Source of the DNA: Sphingomonas_Q fennica_A
GTDB taxonomy: Bacteria > Pseudomonadota > Alphaproteobacteria > Sphingomonadales > Sphingomonadaceae
Reading direction: 5' to 3'
NCBI GenBank assembly: GCA_036946415.1
Contig: JAQIJD010000006.1
Span: 62,001 to 126,000, forward strand
Length of the DNA stretch: 64,000 nt
Position numbers and translations under genes: made by a program. Below the pieces are notes generated by a model. It searched no databases. It was not told the DNA's origin and worked only from the letters and a program-made list of their open reading frames with translations. Numbering within the stretch: position 1 is the stretch's first letter; each line of letters opens with the position of its first letter. This document shows, piece by piece, positions 1 to 9,923 of this stretch.

Positions 1-260
1 CGATCGCGATCCTGGTGATCGCGCATTTCGCGGGCTTCGCGCTGATCGGGCCGAACGGGCTGTTGTCGCTGGGCGGCTACAAGACGGAGATCGCGCGCAA
101 GCGGGCGGAGCTGGCGGTGCTTGAGACCGAGCGCAGCCGCCTGCGCCACCACGCCGCCTTGCTCGATCCGGCCCATGTCGACCCCGATTTCGCCGACGAG
201 CTGGTGCGCCGCGAAACCGGCCAGATCCGTCCTGACGAAGTGATCATCCCGCGCGGCTGA
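1..260 (+). CDS. ftsB: Septum formation initiator FtsB/DivIC family protein (5' end outside window)
   Basis: The frame is open from the window edge to the TGA at 258-260, so the N-terminus is missing. The first visible residues are hydrophobic and look like the end of the single membrane helix. They are followed by a charged heptad-like segment (KTEIARKRAEL through ETERSRLRHH) typical of the periplasmic coiled coil of FtsB, and by the family's C-terminal ETGQIRPDEVII stretch. FtsB joins FtsL and FtsQ in the divisome. A GTG at 15 could be read as a start, but it would remove the membrane anchor, so the real start is probably upstream. Its place just before pdhA is common in alphaproteobacteria. 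Confidence 0.85.
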   Translation, partial: IAILVIAHFAGFALIGPNGLLSLGGYKTEIARKRAELAVLETERSRLRHHAALLDPAHVDPDFADELVRRETGQIRPDEVIIPRG

Positions 261-367
261 TGGTGCGCCGCAGCATCCGAACGGCGCGGAAAACCGTCCT
301 TTAATTGGATTGCGGACGGGCGCGGCGGCCCTCTATAGCGCAGTCTGACAGTAGCGAGGAGACAGGC

Positions 368-1438
368 GTGGCCAGAGCATCCCAGGCGCGAACGACCAAG
401 CCGGAGCCGGCCGCCGAAACGCCGCCCGCCACGCCCAACCGCGAGCGCCCGTCCGAACCCGCGCCCTACGCGGGCAGCCGGGACGAGCTGATGGAATTCT
501 ACCGGCAGATGCTGCTCATCCGCCGGTTCGAGGAAAAGGCCGGCCAGCTCTACGGCCTCGGCCTGATCGGCGGCTTCTGCCACCTCTACATCGGCCAGGA
601 AGCGGTGGCGGTGGGGCTCCAGTCGGCGCTCACCGTCGGCAAGGATTCGGTCATCACCGGCTATCGCGACCATGGCCACATGCTGGCCTATGGCATCGAT
701 CCCAAGATCATCATGGCCGAGCTGACCGGCCGCGCCGCCGGCATCAGCCGCGGCAAGGGCGGATCGATGCACATGTTCTCGGTGGAGCATGGCTTCTACG
801 GCGGCCACGGCATCGTCGGCGCGCAGGTGTCGCTGGGGGCGGGCCTCGCCTTCAAGCACAAATATGCCGGCGACGGCGGCGTCTGCCTCGCCTATTTCGG
901 CGATGGGGCGGCCAACCAGGGCCAGGTCTACGAATCGTTCAACATGGCCGAGCTGTGGAAGCTCCCGATCATCTTCGTGATCGAGAACAACCAATATGCG
1001 ATGGGCACCAGCGTCAACCGCGCCTCGTCCGAAGACCAGCTCTACAAGCGCGGCGAAAGCTTCCGCATCCCCGGCATCCAGGTGGACGGGATGGACGTGC
1101 TGGCGGTGCGCGGTGCGGCCGAGACGGCGCTGGAGTGGGTGCGCGCCGGCAAGGGGCCGGTGCTGCTCGAACTCAAGACCTATCGCTATCGCGGCCATTC
1201 GATGTCCGACCCGGCCAAATATCGCTCGCGCGACGAGGTGCAGTCGGTGCGCGACAAGTCCGACCCGATCGATCATCTCGCCCGCGTGCTGGGCGAGATG
1301 GGCGTGCCCGAGGACGAGCTGAAGACGCTCGACAAGGATATCCGCAAGATCGTGGCGGAAGCCGCCGACTTCGCCGAGCAGAGCCCCGAGCCCGAGCTTT
1401 CCGAACTCCACACCGACGTCCTCGTCGGCAGCTATTGA
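368..1438 (+). CDS. pdhA: Pyruvate dehydrogenase E1 component, alpha subunit
   Basis: This is the thiamine-diphosphate-dependent alpha subunit of the E1 heterotetramer, which decarboxylates pyruvate and acetylates the lipoyl group of E2. The ThDP-binding motif is visible as GDGAANQG followed about 28 residues later by ENNQYAMG (roughly residues 178-210), and the phosphorylation-loop-like YRYRGHSMSDPAKYR lies near the C-terminus. GTG at 368 is chosen because AGGAGA sits about 6 bases upstream. The frame stays open to a TTG at 305, but those residues do not look coding. The length is 356 aa, with an Ala/Pro-rich N-terminal leader of about 35 residues. pdhB follows after 11 bases, so the two form an operon. 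Confidence 0.96.
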   Translation: MARASQARTTKPEPAAETPPATPNRERPSEPAPYAGSRDELMEFYRQMLLIRRFEEKAGQLYGLGLIGGFCHLYIGQEAVAVGLQSALTVGKDSVITGYRDHGHMLAYGIDPKIIMAELTGRAAGISRGKGGSMHMFSVEHGFYGGHGIVGAQVSLGAGLAFKHKYAGDGGVCLAYFGDGAANQGQVYESFNMAELWKLPIIFVIENNQYAMGTSVNRASSEDQLYKRGESFRIPGIQVDGMDVLAVRGAAETALEWVRAGKGPVLLELKTYRYRGHSMSDPAKYRSRDEVQSVRDKSDPIDHLARVLGEMGVPEDELKTLDKDIRKIVAEAADFAEQSPEPELSELHTDVLVGSY

Positions 1439-1449
1439 GCGTCCGATCC

Positions 1450-2892
<1,443 letters not shown>

Positions 2893-2938
2893 TCCGGCGG
2901 CGGCGCCCGGCGTCGCCGATCCCGAGCGCGCGCTGGCG

Positions 2939-3577
2939 GTGGCCTATGCCCCGCCGGCGGCGCGGCCGGCGCTGACGGCGCTGTGGGCGCTGGACGAGCG
3001 GCTCGGCACCGTCGTCGCCACCACGCACGAGGCGATGATCGGCCGCATCCGCCTCGCCTGGTGGCGCGAGGCGCTCGAACGGCTCGATACCGCCGATCCG
3101 CCCGCCGAGCCGCTGCTGGCGTCCGTCGCGGCGACGATCCTTCCGCGCGGCGTGACGGGTGTCGATCTCGCCGCGATCGAGGGGGGATGGGCGGCGCTGG
3201 TCGACGGCGCGGTCCCCGACGCCGCGGCCATCGCGGCCCATGGGGCGGAACGGGGCGCGCCGCTGTTCGCGGCCGCCGCAGCCATCCTCGGCGATCCGGG
3301 GGCCGGCGCGCCGGAAGCGGCGGCGCTTCGGGCGGCAGGCACCGGCTGGGTGCTGGCGGACCTCGGCCATCGCCTGCGCGACCCGGCAGCGCGCGCCGAG
3401 GCGCGGCGGCAGGCGGCCGCAGTGCTGGCTGCGGCCCCGCATCGCTGGCCGAAGGCATGGCGGCCGCTGGGTGCGCTGGTGGCGCTGGCACGAAGCGACG
3501 CGTCGATCGAGACGCGGGCGCAGGGCGCGCCGCGGCGGATGGCGCGGATGGCGTGGCACGGCCTGACGGGGCGTTAG
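2939..3577 (+). CDS. Squalene/phytoene synthase family protein (NDUFAF6-like), start uncertain
   Basis: This is a short (about 212 aa) relative of squalene/phytoene synthases. The recognisable segment is ALWALDERLG followed by RIRLAWWREALERL near residue 40, the place of the first helix pair of the fold. The two DxxxD prenyl-diphosphate-binding motifs of true synthases are not evident, so an enzymatic role is doubtful. The family includes the mitochondrial complex I assembly factor NDUFAF6. GTG at 2939 is the only ordinary start. However, the frame remains open and protein-like back to 2861 (AADPAAAPGVADPERAL just before it), so the real protein may start upstream with an unusual codon, overlapping pdhB. 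Confidence 0.72.
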   Translation: MAYAPPAARPALTALWALDERLGTVVATTHEAMIGRIRLAWWREALERLDTADPPAEPLLASVAATILPRGVTGVDLAAIEGGWAALVDGAVPDAAAIAAHGAERGAPLFAAAAAILGDPGAGAPEAAALRAAGTGWVLADLGHRLRDPAARAEARRQAAAVLAAAPHRWPKAWRPLGALVALARSDASIETRAQGAPRRMARMAWHGLTGR

Positions 3578-3726
3578 GGGCCGGGCGGCAGCGGGTCCGC
3601 AGAACGTCTGCGGGCTGACAAGGCGCCGCTGATCCGTAGCCGGTAGTAAGGCCGATCCGGCCGCGCTTGACCGACGCCCGCGCCCGGAAGACAAGTGGAC
3701 CGGCAGGCGATCGGGGGGCGGCTTCA

Positions 3727-4182
3727 ATGTGGCGGTATCTGGCGGGGGTCGCCTCCGCGCTGCTGCTGATGGCGGGTGGCATGATCTGGTGGAAGAGCGC
3801 GGCGCGGGCCGACAGCCCGATCCCGCCCGCCCCGCCGGCCGCCGTGGCGCTGCCGGCCGGGCGCGGCCCGCTGATCCCGGACGCGCCGCCGGCCGCTACC
3901 CCGGCCACGCGCGAGGAGAAGCGCTTCAATCGCTACGACAAGGATCGCGACGGCGGCATCGCCCGCGCGGAATATCTTGCCAGCCGCCGCAAGGCCTTCG
4001 CCAAGCTGGATACGAACGGCGACGGGCGGCTGAGCTTCGACGAATGGGCGACGAAGACGACCGCCAAGTTCGCGCAGGCCGATGCGGACCGATCGGGCGT
4101 GCTGACGCGCGCCGAGTTCGCGACGACCGCGACGCCGCGGAAGCCGGCGGCGCGCTGCGCCTGCCCGCAGACGGCCGATTGA
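3727..4182 (+). CDS. EF-hand domain protein, membrane-anchored or exported
   Basis: From ATG at 3727 (GGGGGGCGG just upstream) the product has 151 aa. A hydrophobic N-terminal helix (ASALLLMAGGMIWW) would anchor or export it. After a Pro/Ala-rich stretch there are three EF-hand calcium loops: DKDRDGGIARAE, DTNGDGRLSFDE and DADRSGVLTRAE, each with Asp at loop positions 1, 3 and 5. The protein therefore probably binds calcium in the periplasm. A TTG at 3667 would add 20 residues that do not look like signal sequence. Its partner and role are unknown. The gene stands alone before a palindromic repeat. Confidence 0.82.
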   Translation: MWRYLAGVASALLLMAGGMIWWKSAARADSPIPPAPPAAVALPAGRGPLIPDAPPAATPATREEKRFNRYDKDRDGGIARAEYLASRRKAFAKLDTNGDGRLSFDEWATKTTAKFAQADADRSGVLTRAEFATTATPRKPAARCACPQTAD

Positions 4183-4206
4183 GCGGCCGTCGCCCGGCGC
4201 CTAGAG

Positions 4207-4329
4207 CCTGATCCAGCGAAGCTGGATCAGGGTGGCTCCGCCCGCTCCCCCACCCGACCTCCCAATCAGGATACGCTGTGGGAGGTCGGGTGGGGAGCGG
4301 GCTGGTGCCGTATCCACGTGAGTGGATCA
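4207..4329. repeat. Dispersed palindromic repeat, copy 1 (three hairpins)
   Basis: This element sits between two convergent genes and has three stem-loops. An 11-bp perfect stem with GAA loop spans 4207-4231. A long stem spans 4240-4264 against 4279-4302 with one bulge and a 14-base loop (ATCAGGATACGCTG). A 6-bp stem spans 4312-4327 (ATCCAC/GTGGAT). The same three-part architecture, with an identical 14-base loop, recurs at 39481-39656 inside dciA. It could act as a transcript end for both neighbours, but no U-tract follows. Confidence 0.85.
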
Positions 4330-4333
4330 AACT

Positions 4334-4846
4334 CTACAGGAACAGCTTCTTGTTGATCGGCAGGCCGTTGGCCGCGCAATAATCCGTATAATGCTTGATG
4401 AACCAGAACACGTCGATGCTCTCGGCGAGGTTGCCCTGGTCGTCGTAATGATCGGCGGTGCCTTGCATCCAGCCGAACAGCTTCACGCCATCGGGATGGT
4501 CCGTTACCAGCGTATGCGCCTGACCGGGCGTCTCGGTGATGAAATCGCCGGGATGGGCGACCCAATCATATTCCAGATAGCGGACGCTGCCTTCGAGGCA
4601 CAGCATCAGCACCGTGCCGTGGTGCTTGTGCGTGCCGATCATGCCGGGGCCTTTGATCCACAGCACGTTGCCGTACCAATTGCCGCGCACGTCGAACGCC
4701 ATGTGGCGGATGGCGGCATTGTCGCCATAGGGAACCCACGGGCTCTCCTCCTCCGAACTGCCCAGGCAATCGCCCTCCACGCCGAACCGCTTGATCGTCT
4801 CGGCATAGGGATCGGGGATGTTCAGGATCTTGTAGGGGGCGTTCAT
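4334..4846 (-). CDS. Cupin-fold dioxygenase, 2,4'-dihydroxyacetophenone dioxygenase-like
   Basis: The 170-aa protein has cupin features: GTHKHHGTVLMLCLEGSVRY forms the metal-binding first motif with closely spaced histidines, and HPGDFITETPGQAHTLVT forms the second. The length matches 2,4'-dihydroxyacetophenone dioxygenase-type and ChrR-like cupins (about 170-180 aa). ATG at 4846 is preceded by AGAGGA. A longer frame to 4975 would run over the end of the upstream gene and was rejected. It lies downstream of the O-demethylase on the same strand, 73 bases away, so both probably act in one aromatic-compound route. The exact substrate is not readable from sequence. Confidence 0.75.
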   Translation of the reverse strand: MNAPYKILNIPDPYAETIKRFGVEGDCLGSSEEESPWVPYGDNAAIRHMAFDVRGNWYGNVLWIKGPGMIGTHKHHGTVLMLCLEGSVRYLEYDWVAHPGDFITETPGQAHTLVTDHPDGVKLFGWMQGTADHYDDQGNLAESIDVFWFIKHYTDYCAANGLPINKKLFL

Positions 4847-4919
4847 CGCGGCATCCTCTGACGGCGGAAGGAAGAAGGGCCGGCTCCGTGTTCGGATGCC
4901 GGCCCCTGGCGAGACTGCC

Positions 4920-6314
4920 TTACGCCTGGCGGGTGCGCCAGCCCTCGGCATAGCTGTCGCGCGCGACTTCGGCATAGGGCACGGGCGCCACGACGGCCTT
5001 GATCTCCGTCTGGACGTGCGGCTCGACCGTCGGCTTCTTGCTGCCGCCGTCCGGCTCGCCCCACAGCAGGGTCACTTCGGTGCCGGGCTTGGCGTAATCG
5101 GCATCGAGGATCGCCAGCGTCAGCATCTTGCCCTCGTTCGAGCTGTAGCCGACCCAGGTCGAGATACCCACCTGCTTGCCGTCCACCAGCACCTGGTCAT
5201 AGGGGTGCATGGCATAGACGGCGGACGGATATTCGAACGCCTTGGCGCGATCGCCCTTGCTATATTGCGAGGAGATGGTGCGCATCACGTCCTCGCTGTC
5301 GAGCGCCAGCGTCACCTTCTGGCGGTGCGGGCCGGCGGCGATCTTCTCCAGCGCCTCGCGGCCGATGAAGTCGTGATCGAACTTCACGAACGGGCCGTAG
5401 CCGAGATCCCACGGCGTCAGGTAATAATCCTCGATGTTGGACGATACGAACGAGCCGCCGATCGAGCATTTCGCCTCGTAGCTCTTGTCCGACAGCCATT
5501 CGCGGTAGGGCTTCAGTTCCTCGCCGGTGAAGACGGCAGGCAGGGGCGAGGGGATCCAGCCCGATTCGAGCGTGTTGGACGAATAGGCGCGGCCGCCGAC
5601 GAGGCGCAGGCCGAATTCCTTGCCCGCTTCCACGATCGCGGCGTGGACCGCCTCGGCATCCGCCCAGGGCCCGTACAGCTCGAAGCCCGGCTGGCCGGCC
5701 ATGCCGTGGCGGAGCGCGCCGACCTGCTTGCCGGCGATCGTCAGCGTCGTCATGTTGAAGAACTTCAGGTCGGGCGGCGTCTCGCCCAGCACCTTGGCCA
5801 TCACGTCGAACGCCTTCGGCCCCTGCACCTGATAGCGGTAGGAGGTGCGCTTGCCGTCGGTGCGCATCGCCCAGCGCTCGTCGCGCGTGACGGTGACGTC
5901 GTAGCCGCCGGTCTCGGCGTTATATTCGATCCATTCGATGATCGGGGCGCGGCCGACGAGGTTGAACTTGTTCTCCTCGAGGTAGAACAGGATCACGTCG
6001 CCGATGACGTGGCCCGAAGGCGTGCACGACACGAACTGCTTGGCCTTGCCGGGCTTGTAGCCGGCGAAGCTGTTGATGCCGAGGTAGTTCAGCATCTTGA
6101 ACGCGTCCGGCCCTTCCACCAGCAGATCGACCATGTGGTAGCTCTGGTTGAACAGGACGGCGGCGTTCTGCCAGGCCCACTGCTCGTCGCGCCAGTTGGT
6201 ATATTCCGGGGGGACGCCGGGATAGACGTTGGGGCCGGTCTGCTGGTTGCGCAGAAGCTCGACCGGGTCCACGGTCTGGAGCAGGGATTCTAAGCTGTTG
6301 GCAGTCACCGGCAT
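4920..6314 (-). CDS. Tetrahydrofolate-dependent aromatic O-demethylase-like protein (GcvT fold, LigM/DesA type)
   Basis: The 464-aa protein has the GcvT/aminomethyltransferase fold. Visible pieces include NAAVLFNQSYHMVDLLVEGPDA (shortened from the N-terminal domain), the central GMAGQPGFELYGPWADAE with the conserved G-x-E-hydrophobic element, and a C-terminal barrel domain (VGISTWVGYSSNEGKMLTLA). Its size and layout fit LigM-type vanillate/3-O-methylgallate O-demethylases (about 470 aa), which transfer an aryl methyl group to THF, rather than the shorter glycine-cleavage T-protein. ATG at 6314 is preceded by GGGAGA. The next gene is the cupin dioxygenase. The methyl-THF product could feed the reductase-like protein at 44622, which is an inference only. 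Confidence 0.78.
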   Translation of the reverse strand: MPVTANSLESLLQTVDPVELLRNQQTGPNVYPGVPPEYTNWRDEQWAWQNAAVLFNQSYHMVDLLVEGPDAFKMLNYLGINSFAGYKPGKAKQFVSCTPSGHVIGDVILFYLEENKFNLVGRAPIIEWIEYNAETGGYDVTVTRDERWAMRTDGKRTSYRYQVQGPKAFDVMAKVLGETPPDLKFFNMTTLTIAGKQVGALRHGMAGQPGFELYGPWADAEAVHAAIVEAGKEFGLRLVGGRAYSSNTLESGWIPSPLPAVFTGEELKPYREWLSDKSYEAKCSIGGSFVSSNIEDYYLTPWDLGYGPFVKFDHDFIGREALEKIAAGPHRQKVTLALDSEDVMRTISSQYSKGDRAKAFEYPSAVYAMHPYDQVLVDGKQVGISTWVGYSSNEGKMLTLAILDADYAKPGTEVTLLWGEPDGGSKKPTVEPHVQTEIKAVVAPVPYAEVARDSYAEGWRTRQA

Positions 6315-6424
6315 TTTCTCCCAAGGGGCCGGCGCTGGCCGGCGAAATCACATTTGCGATGCTTCGCTTATATGAAATAAGCGGCGAACGCCAGCCCGGT
6401 CCGGCGACGAAGGAGAGCGATCAG

Positions 6425-7855
6425 ATGCACGGCCCGATCATCCACGACGATGCGCCGATCGCGCAGCCCGCCGCCATCGCCGCGGACGGGCCGGTGGCGG
6501 CACCCGCGGGCCTGACCCCGCCCGCCGGCGGCGCGCAGCCCTATCCGCCGGCGGGACGCGCCTGGTATTGCGTGTTCGTCCTGGCGCTCGCCGTGATGGT
6601 CAATTTCCTGGACCGCGGCATCCTCACCCTGCTGGTCGAGCCGATCAAGGCGGACCTCGGCCTCAGCGACGTACAGATGAGCCTGGTGATGGGCTTCGCC
6701 TTCACCTTCTTCTACGCGATCCTGGGTCTGCCGGTGGCGCGGATGGTCGATCGCCACAGCCGGCGCGCGATCATGGCGACGGGCATCGCCATCTGGAGCG
6801 TGATGACGGCGATGTGCGGCTTCGCCACCAATTTCTGGCACCTGTTCGCCGCCCGCGTCGGCGTCGGCGTGGGTGAGACGACCAGCGGCCCTTCGGCCTA
6901 TTCGCTGCTCGCCGATTATTTCCCGCCGGCCAAGCTGCCGCGCGCGATCGCCGGCATGAACCTCGGCTTTGTCGCCGGATCGGGGCTCGCGATGATCATC
7001 GGCGCGGCGGTGATCGGCTTCGTCGCCGGCCATGGCGACGTGGCGCTGCCGCTGATCGGCGCGGTGCGCGGCTGGCAGCTCGTGCTGATGATGGTGGGCG
7101 TGCCCGGCCTGGTCGTTTCCGCGCTGATGCTGACGGTGAAGGAGCCGCCCCGCCGCGGTGGCGGCGCGGTGGGCGAGGCGCCGCAGCCGATCGGCGCGGT
7201 GTTCCGCCTGATCGGCCAATATCCGCTGGTGTTCGTGCCGATGTTCGCGGGGCTGGCGCTGCGATCGACCCAGATGTTCGGCACGCAGATGTGGGGGCCG
7301 GCCTTCTACGGCCGCACCTATGGCTGGGGGCCGGAGCAGATCGGCTATGTGACGGGCGCCAGCCTGCTGGTGGCGATGCCGATCGGCCTGTTCTTCGGTT
7401 CGTGGCTGTCCGAACGCTATGCCCGCGCCGGGCGGCACGACGCCAATATCCGCGTCGTCGTCGTCAGCACCGCCATCTCGGTCCCGCTCGGCATCCTCTA
7501 TCCGATGATGCCCAGCCCCTGGTGGGCGGCGGCGATCAGCCTCGTCAACGCGATCTTCACCGGCATGGCGGCCCCCGTGGAGAATGCTGCGCTCCAGATC
7601 GTGACGCCCAACCGGATGCGCGGGCAGATGACCTTCCTGTTCCTCTTCATCATGAACGTGGTGGGCATGGGCCTCGGACCACTCGTCACCGCCAGCCTGT
7701 CGCAATATGTGTTCGGCGAGGCGGGCATCCGCTGGTCGCTGGTGGCGAGCGGGGCGCTGATGGGGATCCCTGCGCTGTTCGTCTTCTGGATCGGCATGCG
7801 CCCCTACGGGCAGGCGGTGGCGCAGATCGAGGGGGGCCGGCCGCTCGACGGCTGA
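6425..7855 (+). CDS. MFS transporter, spinster-like
   Basis: This 476-aa inner-membrane carrier has about twelve hydrophobic segments. The first helix carries NFLDRGILTLL and the loop 2-3 signature is GLPVARMVDRHSRR, as in spinster-type major facilitator proteins. ATG at 6425 has AAGGAGAG upstream; the frame opens earlier at 6359 without a good site. It is divergent from the O-demethylase gene, 110 bases apart, which suggests shared control and uptake of the aromatic substrate. The substrate cannot be assigned from sequence. Confidence 0.85.
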   Translation: MHGPIIHDDAPIAQPAAIAADGPVAAPAGLTPPAGGAQPYPPAGRAWYCVFVLALAVMVNFLDRGILTLLVEPIKADLGLSDVQMSLVMGFAFTFFYAILGLPVARMVDRHSRRAIMATGIAIWSVMTAMCGFATNFWHLFAARVGVGVGETTSGPSAYSLLADYFPPAKLPRAIAGMNLGFVAGSGLAMIIGAAVIGFVAGHGDVALPLIGAVRGWQLVLMMVGVPGLVVSALMLTVKEPPRRGGGAVGEAPQPIGAVFRLIGQYPLVFVPMFAGLALRSTQMFGTQMWGPAFYGRTYGWGPEQIGYVTGASLLVAMPIGLFFGSWLSERYARAGRHDANIRVVVVSTAISVPLGILYPMMPSPWWAAAISLVNAIFTGMAAPVENAALQIVTPNRMRGQMTFLFLFIMNVVGMGLGPLVTASLSQYVFGEAGIRWSLVASGALMGIPALFVFWIGMRPYGQAVAQIEGGRPLDG

Positions 7856-7872
7856 GCAGGGTGCGCGGCGGT

Positions 7873-8808
7873 TCAGCCGCCGCGCGGGCCGAACACGCTC
7901 CATCCGGTGCGCGCCGCCAGCATCTCCAGCGCACGCACCCCTTGCATCGAATTGCCCTGCTGGTCGAGATTGGGGGACCAGACGGCGGCGGCGCCGACGC
8001 CGGGGATCACCGCCAGGATGCCGCCGCCGACGCCGCTCTTGGCGGGCAGGCCGACGCGATAGGCGAAGTCGCCCGATCCGTCGTAGTGGCCGCAGGTCAT
8101 CATCAGCGCGCACAGCCGCCGCATCCGCTGCGCGCGCGCGTCCGCCGCGGGATCGTCGGAGGGTGCCGTCTCGGCGAGGAACCGGCCGGCGCGGGCGAGG
8201 CCGCGGCAATCGAGCGTGATCGCGCACTGGTGGATATAGGCTTCCATCACGTCGTCCGGCTCCGAGCGCAGATTCTCGTGATGTTTCAGGAAGCTCATCA
8301 TCGCGCGGTTGAGGTCGCCGGCCTCGCGCTCGGAGGCGAGCACGTCCTCGTCCAGCGGCACCTCCGCCCCGTCCGTCTCGCGCCGGACGAGATCGACGAC
8401 GGTCGAGGAGCGGCGATCGTCGCCGCAGCGCTCCACCAGCACGTCCACGATCACCAGCGCGCCGGCGTTGATGAACGGGTTGCGGGGGATGCCCTTCGTC
8501 CGTTCGAGATCGACGATCGAATTGAACGGATCGCCCGAAGGCTCGCGCCCGACGCGGGCGAACAGATCGTCGCCCTCGGCATCCAGCGCACAGTCGAGCG
8601 CGAACACCTTGGCGATGCTCTGGATGGGAAAGCCGGCGTCGGCGGCGCCGGCGGAGAGGATCCGCCCGTCGAGCAGCGCCACGGCGATGCCGAACGGGCC
8701 GGGCCCGAGCGTATCGTCCTTCGCGTCCGCATCTGCCTCGATCCGGGCGGCGTCGCGCGCCACCTGCGTGGCGATGTCGGTCACGATCGCCGCAATGTCC
8801 GTCGTCAT
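7873..8808 (-). CDS. glsA: Glutaminase
   Basis: This is a serine-dependent glutaminase that hydrolyses L-glutamine to glutamate and ammonia. At 311 aa it matches the family (about 308). The beta-lactamase-like catalytic Ser-x-x-Lys is SIAK at residues 64-67. Other family blocks are PRNPFINAGAL, FLKHHENL, YIHQCAITLDCRGLARAGRFLA (shown only in part) and KSGVGGGILAVIPG. ATG at 8808 follows AAGGGAACAGG. It converges with the MFS gene with only 17 bases between the stops. It looks like a housekeeping enzyme within an otherwise catabolic block. Confidence 0.95.
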   Translation of the reverse strand: MTTDIAAIVTDIATQVARDAARIEADADAKDDTLGPGPFGIAVALLDGRILSAGAADAGFPIQSIAKVFALDCALDAEGDDLFARVGREPSGDPFNSIVDLERTKGIPRNPFINAGALVIVDVLVERCGDDRRSSTVVDLVRRETDGAEVPLDEDVLASEREAGDLNRAMMSFLKHHENLRSEPDDVMEAYIHQCAITLDCRGLARAGRFLAETAPSDDPAADARAQRMRRLCALMMTCGHYDGSGDFAYRVGLPAKSGVGGGILAVIPGVGAAAVWSPNLDQQGNSMQGVRALEMLAARTGWSVFGPRGG

Positions 8809-8888
8809 CCTGTTCCCTTCGTTCGTCAGGGGCTTAACGGACGAGGGCGGGCGAGGGGGCCGGGGCATCGCCACCCCGGCCGGAACGG

Positions 8889-9809
8889 TCAGGCGGCCTG
8901 CGGCTGGCCGTAGGAGGCGCGGAAATAATCGCCGTAGGGATCGTCGGCCACTTCCGGCACCGCGCCTTCGCGGATGGTGGTGCGGCGCATGTCGCGGCGC
9001 TCGTTGTAATGATCGAAATCGCCGCCGCGGTGCATGGTGGCGAGATTGTCCCAGATCACCAGATCGCCCACGCCCCATTTCACCGCGAACGTATATTCGG
9101 GCTTCGTCGCGTGATCGATCAGCTCCTTGAGCAGCGCGCGCCCCTCGTCGCGCGGCATGCCGACCACGTCGCGGCCGTGCGCCGCCACGTAGAGCGCCTT
9201 GCGGCCGGTGCGCGGGTGGGTCATCACCAGCGGCTGGCGGGCGAAGGGCTTGGCGTCGACATCCTCCTCGGTGAAGGGGAAGCCCGCCGCGCGGCGCGAC
9301 CACCACAGCGAGTGATCCACCTCCAGCCCGTCGATCTTCGCCTTCATCGCGTCGGGCAGATCGTCATAGGCGGAGCGGGTGTCGGCGAAGAAGGTCTCGC
9401 CGCCTTGGCTAGGCACCTCATGCGCGAGCAGCAGCGAATAGCCGGCGCGCGGGTGCATGAAGCTGCTGTCGGTGTGCCACAGCCGATCGCCCTTCTTGTG
9501 GAGGATCGTCATCTCGTCGGCCAGGATCACGCCGTCGCGCGTGATGTTGCCCGCGTCGAACAGTTCGGGCGCGTCGAAGCGGCGCGGCTTGCCGGGCACC
9601 GTCGGGCAGAGTTCGGGATGGCCGAAGATGCGGCTGAAGGCGACGTGCGTCTCGTCCGTCAGCCCGGTCGCGCGGTAGACGTTGACGGCCCAGTCGTCCA
9701 TCGCGCCCAGCACGTCGAGCCGGTCCTGCTGGCCGAGCGGCCGGGTGATGTCGATGCCCGTGATCTCGGCGCCGAAGCGGGGCAGGATGGGGGTTGCGGT
9801 CAGGCTCAT
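8889..9809 (-). CDS. TauD/TfdA family 2-oxoglutarate- and Fe(II)-dependent dioxygenase
   Basis: The 306-aa protein shows the iron facial triad: His112 and Asp114 in WHTDSSF, and distal His260 in ATMHRGGDF, followed by the arginine-rich RRDMRRTTIREG that binds 2-oxoglutarate. ERRDM and the WDN element before the distal histidine are standard for the family. Members cleave ethers such as 2,4-D or sulfonates such as taurine, and the sequence does not decide which. ATG at 9809 follows GGGAGAGAG. It is divergent from the MarR gene across 114 bases and is probably its target. Confidence 0.88.
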   Translation of the reverse strand: MSLTATPILPRFGAEITGIDITRPLGQQDRLDVLGAMDDWAVNVYRATGLTDETHVAFSRIFGHPELCPTVPGKPRRFDAPELFDAGNITRDGVILADEMTILHKKGDRLWHTDSSFMHPRAGYSLLLAHEVPSQGGETFFADTRSAYDDLPDAMKAKIDGLEVDHSLWWSRRAAGFPFTEEDVDAKPFARQPLVMTHPRTGRKALYVAAHGRDVVGMPRDEGRALLKELIDHATKPEYTFAVKWGVGDLVIWDNLATMHRGGDFDHYNERRDMRRTTIREGAVPEVADDPYGDYFRASYGQPQAA

Positions 9810-9923
9810 GGCTCTCTCCCGTATCGCGTGATGCTGTCGCCAATATGTGTATCAGGCTACATTGATTGTCAAGCGTGGCGTCCCGGCAGGCGCTGGTCTA
9901 GGACGGCGGCGGGGGGACGTTGA
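9810..9923. promoter_or_regulatory. Divergent promoter region with candidate MarR operator
   Basis: This 114-base gap separates the dioxygenase and MarR genes. Its centre is AT-richer than the surroundings and contains TTGATTGTCAA at 9862-9872, a short inverted repeat (TTGA/TCAA). The motif TTGATTG recurs at 10429-10435, just before the GMC oxidoreductase gene, in TTGATTGCTCATTGAT. A MarR repressor binding both places would couple its own gene, the dioxygenase and the oxidoreductase. This is inferred from spacing and motif sharing. Confidence 0.4.

Noticed and set aside
3597..3613. Terminator after the squalene-synthase-like gene
   Set aside because: CCGCAGA/TCTGCGG makes a 7-bp stem with a 3-base loop but no U-run follows; too weak to list.
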